A stretch of 15,431 bases of DNA from Terrisporobacter othiniensis (GTDB lineage Bacteria > Bacillota > Clostridia > Peptostreptococcales > Peptostreptococcaceae), in assembly GCF_000808015.1 (NCBI RefSeq), contig NZ_JWHR01000060.1, forward strand, positions 1 through 15,431. The letters are read 5' to 3'. The translations under genes and the position numbers were made by a program. Within the stretch, counting starts at the first letter, position 1. Every line of letters begins with the position of its first letter. The notes beneath the pieces were generated by a model, which saw only the letters and a program-made list of their open reading frames with translations, searched no databases and had not been told where the DNA came from. This document shows positions 13,011 through 15,431 of the stretch, one piece after another.

Positions 13011-13397
13011 ATGACAGATAGAAATTTAACGTTAAGAGTGTTGGATAAAACTTATGCAGTATGCTCGCTGAGTAAAGGTGAGGAAATTCCAGTATGGGCA
13101 TTAAGTGGAGATTTTTTATCAATAACAAAAACAGAAGAGGAGTTATCGATAGTTTGTGAAGAAAAAAATGTAAGACAAGGTATAAAATATGAAGGCAATT
13201 GGAGAATATTAAAAATAGAAGGACCACTAGGTTTTTCATTAGTAGGGATACTTGCTAAAATTGCCAATATTATGTCTGAAAATAATATATCTATATTTGC
13301 CATATCAACTTATGATACAGATTACATACTTATAAAACAGGGTAATATTAATAAATCAGTTGAGGTATTGAAAAAAGAAAATTATAATGTTATTTAA
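13011..13397 (+). CDS. ACT-domain amino acid-binding protein (COG3603-like)
   Basis: This 128-aa protein has paired ACT domains of the kind in COG3603. Characteristic stretches are TYAVCSLSKGEEIPVWALSG (about 14-33), a ITKTEEELSIVC segment, GNWRILKIEGPLGFSLVGIL, and NNISIFAISTYDTDYILIK. ACT domains bind small ligands, usually amino acids, and regulate enzymes or sense metabolism. This family has no catalytic domain, and its partner is unknown. ATG 13011 is chosen because GGGG (12999-13002) in GGGGTGAT lies 8 bases upstream; GTG 13002 and ATG 13005 fall inside that site. It probably shares a transcript with the small gene at 13423. Confidence 0.85.
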   Translation: MTDRNLTLRVLDKTYAVCSLSKGEEIPVWALSGDFLSITKTEEELSIVCEEKNVRQGIKYEGNWRILKIEGPLGFSLVGILAKIANIMSENNISIFAISTYDTDYILIKQGNINKSVEVLKKENYNVI

Positions 13398-13422
13398 TCA
13401 AGCTAATTAGGAGATGAGACAA

Positions 13423-13635
13423 TTGAGAAAAGATAGAGTAAGGATATTATATAAAAATAATTTTGAAAGAATAGTAGAAGAAAGTAACGTCAGAAACTTT
13501 AGTGCTTTAATAGGTTGGATGGAAGATTTTAATGAAGGTAATCAAGTACCAACATTAGTTTTATTTGGTAGAGACTTGGGAAGTAATTTCTCTATTAATA
13601 AAAGTAATGTTAAAGAAATTGAATTTATGGATTAA
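13423..13635 (+). CDS. Small protein of unknown function (70 aa)
   Basis: I do not recognise a family. The 70-73 aa product starts strongly basic (RKDRVRILYKNNFERI) and has a central NFSALIGWMEDF stretch and an acidic end. There is no membrane segment or cysteine, so it is probably a small cytoplasmic protein. TTG 13423 is preferred because AGGAG (13409-13413) lies 9 bases upstream, whereas ATG 13414 directly abuts that site; the ATG form would be 73 aa. The gene begins 25 bases after the ACT gene, shares its direction, and is followed by a very strong terminator, so the pair is likely an operon. Confidence 0.65.
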   Translation: MRKDRVRILYKNNFERIVEESNVRNFSALIGWMEDFNEGNQVPTLVLFGRDLGSNFSINKSNVKEIEFMD

Positions 13636-13640
13636 TATAA

Positions 13641-13677
13641 AAAAGGAATTGCAAATGATTTTGCAATTCCTTTTTTT
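13641..13677 (+). terminator. Strong intrinsic terminator of the ACT operon
   Basis: AAAAGGAATTGCAAA (13641-13655) and TTTGCAATTCCTTTT (13660-13674) form a perfect 15-bp stem with a TGAT loop, and the T-run goes to 13677. Its A-tract makes it able to work from either side. The gap 13678-13850 after it shows nothing convincing. Confidence 0.92.
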
Positions 13678-13850
13678 ATTGTAAGGAAATTAGCATTAAA
13701 TTTTGTTTTAAAAGTTATAATGAAAATGTTTAATTAGTTTTGTTTCGTAGTATTTTATATGGTTTGTTGATAAAATATAAAATTTAATCTATTAAAATGG
13801 AGAAACAGATGTATCAGAAGAGAAGGAAAAATTTTATTTTTAAAAGATTA

Positions 13851-13908
13851 TTGACATTTGGATGCAAATTGTTATATTCTGTATATGAATGATATACACA
13901 GAATATAA
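13851..13908 (+). promoter_or_regulatory. Promoter and nested palindromic operator of the GntR-ABC operon
   Basis: The -35 TTGACA (13851-13856, consensus) and -10 TATATT (13873-13878) are 16 apart. An outer inverted repeat TTATATTCTG (13872-13881) / CAGAATATAA (13899-13908) encloses an inner one, GTATAT (13881-13886) / ATATAC (13892-13897). The dyad covers the -10 and the start point. YtrA-type GntR repressors usually bind such a site ahead of their own gene, so autorepression is the likely mode. Confidence 0.85.
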
Positions 13909-13923
13909 CGGAGAGGATAAAAT

Positions 13924-14301
13924 ATGGATATAATAGTTTCAGATTCATCGCCAATAGCTCTTTATGAGCAAATAAAAAATCAAATTATATCTCAGATTGT
14001 TTCTAAAAATTTATTACCTGGACAACCCTTGCCATCAATTAGGACTTTAGCAAGAGAGATTAAGGTAAGTATAATCACTGTAAAAAAGTCCTATGAGATT
14101 TTAGAAAGTGAAGGATATATAGAGACCGTTCCATCAAAAGGTAGCTTTGTTTCAGCAAAGAATACAGAAAAAATGAGACAACTAGCCATATATGAATGGG
14201 AGAATAAATTAGAAGAAATAGTGAAGAGAGCAAAAGAATTAGATATATCCTTGGATGAGGCAATGGAAATTTTTAAAGAATTATATAATCTAACAGATTA
14301 A
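13924..14301 (+). CDS. GntR-family transcriptional regulator, YtrA subfamily
   Basis: This 125-aa protein has an N-terminal winged helix-turn-helix (about residues 10-76: ALYEQIKNQIISQIV, LPGQPLPSIRTLAREIKVS, TVKKSYEILESEGYIE, GSFVS) and a short helical C-terminal tail of about 40 residues. The length and lack of an effector domain are typical of the YtrA subfamily, which represses linked ABC-transporter operons and is relieved by cell-envelope antibiotics or other signals. ATG 13924 lies 6-7 bases after GGAGAGGA (13910-13917). The ABC ATPase gene begins 12 bases after the stop, and the palindrome at 13872-13908 is its probable operator. Confidence 0.93.
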   Translation: MDIIVSDSSPIALYEQIKNQIISQIVSKNLLPGQPLPSIRTLAREIKVSIITVKKSYEILESEGYIETVPSKGSFVSAKNTEKMRQLAIYEWENKLEEIVKRAKELDISLDEAMEIFKELYNLTD

Positions 14302-14313
14302 GTGGGGGACATT

Positions 14314-15168
14314 ATGAATGCAGTAGAAATTAAAAATTTAGAAAAATCTATGGGTGATTTTAAATTACATATAGATAGTTTAGAGATAAAAGAAGGATTT
14401 GTCACTGGCATTATAGGGACAAATGGAGCAGGTAAAACAACCTTAATGAAATTAATAATGAATATACTAAACCAAGATTATGGTAAAATAAAAATTTTTG
14501 GTGAAGACTTTGACAAAAATAAAAAACATATTAAGGAATTAATAGGATATTTAGGGCATGAAACTTTATATCCAGTAGATTTCACACTAGAAGATATAAA
14601 ATCAAGCATAAGTATATTTTATAAAAACTGGGATGAAAAATTATTTAGAGATTATATTGAAGATTTTAACTTAAATTTACAAGAAAAATATAAAAATCTA
14701 TCAAAAGGACAAAAAGTTAAGTTTGATTTAGCTATGATTTTATCTTATCATCCCAAATTAATAATTTTAGATGAGCCTACAGCAAATTTAGATCCTATAT
14801 TTAGAGGGGAGTTTTTACAAGTTCTTCAATTACAAATGGAAAAAGATTTGTCTACACTTATTTATTGTACTCATATAACTAGTGATTTAGATAAAATAGG
14901 AGACTATTTTATAGCAATGGATAAAGGCAAAATCATTTTTAATGAAGATATCGAAAATATAAGGAATAACTATGTAATTGTAAAAGGAAGAAAAGAATTA
15001 TTAAATGAAGAGACAGAGGAAGTATTCCAATATGTAACAGAAAATGAATTTGGATTTAGAGGTATTTCAAATAATAAAATAGAAGTTCAAGATGTATTTG
15101 GGGAAGAAGTTTTATACGAAAGACCTAAAATGGAAGATATATTAATACTTAGTAAGGGGAAGAGGTAA
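14314..15168 (+). CDS. ABC transporter ATP-binding protein (GntR-linked)
   Basis: This 284-aa ATPase has Walker A GTNGAGKTT (35-43), signature LSKGQ (129-133), Walker B LIILDEP (149-155, catalytic E154) and switch H187. At the usual Q-loop glutamine the sequence reads GYLGHETLYP, with H82, a change seen in some BcrA/YtrB-like ATPases as I recall. A C-terminal extension of about 80 residues follows the core. ATG 14314 is chosen over GTG 14302 because GGGGG (14304-14308) lies 5 bases before it. The stop overlaps the permease start by one base (TAATG), so they are translationally coupled. It probably powers export or removal of a membrane-active compound under GntR control. Confidence 0.92.
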   Translation: MNAVEIKNLEKSMGDFKLHIDSLEIKEGFVTGIIGTNGAGKTTLMKLIMNILNQDYGKIKIFGEDFDKNKKHIKELIGYLGHETLYPVDFTLEDIKSSISIFYKNWDEKLFRDYIEDFNLNLQEKYKNLSKGQKVKFDLAMILSYHPKLIILDEPTANLDPIFRGEFLQVLQLQMEKDLSTLIYCTHITSDLDKIGDYFIAMDKGKIIFNEDIENIRNNYVIVKGRKELLNEETEEVFQYVTENEFGFRGISNNKIEVQDVFGEEVLYERPKMEDILILSKGKR

Positions 15169-15431
15169 TGACTGATATAAAGAAATTATTGAAATTCGAT
15201 TTGAAATTTTTAAAAGGTTATTATAAGTCGTACATATTTATAGCTTTATTTATGCTATTTGTTTTTGGAAATATGGTATTTAATATGGGAGCTTTAATAT
15301 TAGTTTTCTATTACAGTTTGGATACTGATGAGAACTATAAAAAAGTTAATAGTTTAGTACAAACTCTTCCTATAAATAATAAAGAGTATATTTCTTATAA
15401 ATATATTTCCTCATTTATGCAGCTAATATTA
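15168..15431 (+). CDS. ABC-2 transporter permease, N-terminal part (cut by window end)
   Basis: ATG 15168 overlaps the ATPase stop, with AAGGGGAAGAGG just upstream. The 88 visible codons begin MTDIKKLLKFDLKFLKGYYK, then two hydrophobic segments (SYIFIALFMLFVFGNMVFN and MGALILVFYYSL), then an amphipathic stretch with LPINNKEYISYKYISS. That LP-x-x-K-E-x-x-x-x-KY pattern is common after the second segment of ABC-2 permeases in GntR-linked operons. The frame is open to the window edge. It is the membrane partner of the preceding ATPase; whether more genes follow cannot be seen. Confidence 0.85.
   Translation, partial: MTDIKKLLKFDLKFLKGYYKSYIFIALFMLFVFGNMVFNMGALILVFYYSLDTDENYKKVNSLVQTLPINNKEYISYKYISSFMQLIL

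Noticed and set aside
13797..13892. 31-codon frame beginning MEKQMYQKRRKNF upstream of gntR
   Set aside because: It has no ribosome site and runs through the promoter and operator of the GntR operon.
1..15431. CRISPR arrays, tRNA or rRNA genes
   Set aside because: No regularly spaced repeats, no tRNA TTCRANY/CCA pattern with cloverleaf arms, and no rRNA-like conserved blocks were seen on either strand.

Overview
The window is very AT-rich, with Clostridium-style gene starts: strong GGAGG or GGGGTGAT ribosome sites, several TTG starts, and hairpin-plus-T-run terminators. An [FeFe]-hydrogenase maturase (hydG), two LIVCS branched-chain amino acid carriers with CodY-like boxes, and the overall composition point to an anaerobic member of the Clostridia (Clostridium sensu lato or Peptostreptococcaceae). 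The species cannot be fixed from the sequence.

Layout, left to right. (1) Positions 1-147 look like the end of an IS3-type insertion element running leftward out of the window. (2) Positions 232-1959 hold a lone hydG behind a roughly 195-nt leader. In the leader, one segment can pair either with a nearby partner or with the 5' arm of an intrinsic terminator, as expected of a transcription-attenuation switch. (3) Positions 2049-3122 hold a small EEP-family phosphoesterase/nuclease and a 106-aa protein resembling a fragment of FtsK/SpoIIIE-like translocases. (4) Positions 3236-6703 hold two brnQ paralogues of identical length. They belong to an old tandem duplication that included the 106-aa gene, whose second copy survives as a stop-riddled remnant between them. 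Their promoters share an identical 47-bp core, and only the second copy has a perfect CodY box. (5) Positions 6704-6990 hold only a possible 40-codon membrane peptide and a terminator. (6) Positions 7069-12142 form an apparent four-gene operon: a CrtI-like FAD oxidoreductase fused to a C-terminal double [4Fe-4S] module, an ABC ATPase and two ABC-2 permeases. (7) Positions 12199-13677 hold a leftward VCBS-like gene and, divergently, an ACT-domain protein followed by a small protein of unknown function. (8) Positions 13851-15431 hold a GntR/YtrA-type repressor with a nested palindromic operator over its own promoter, then an ABC ATPase and a permease cut by the window end.

How the genes work together. 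The brnQ pair imports Leu/Ile/Val and is probably repressed by CodY when these amino acids are plentiful. The oxidoreductase operon would modify or detoxify a hydrophobic, perhaps unsaturated, compound and move it with an exporter of LnrLMN-like (ATPase plus two permeases) make-up. The GntR-ABC operon looks like a self-regulated envelope-stress or peptide-antibiotic response module. Those two roles are inference from gene families and order.
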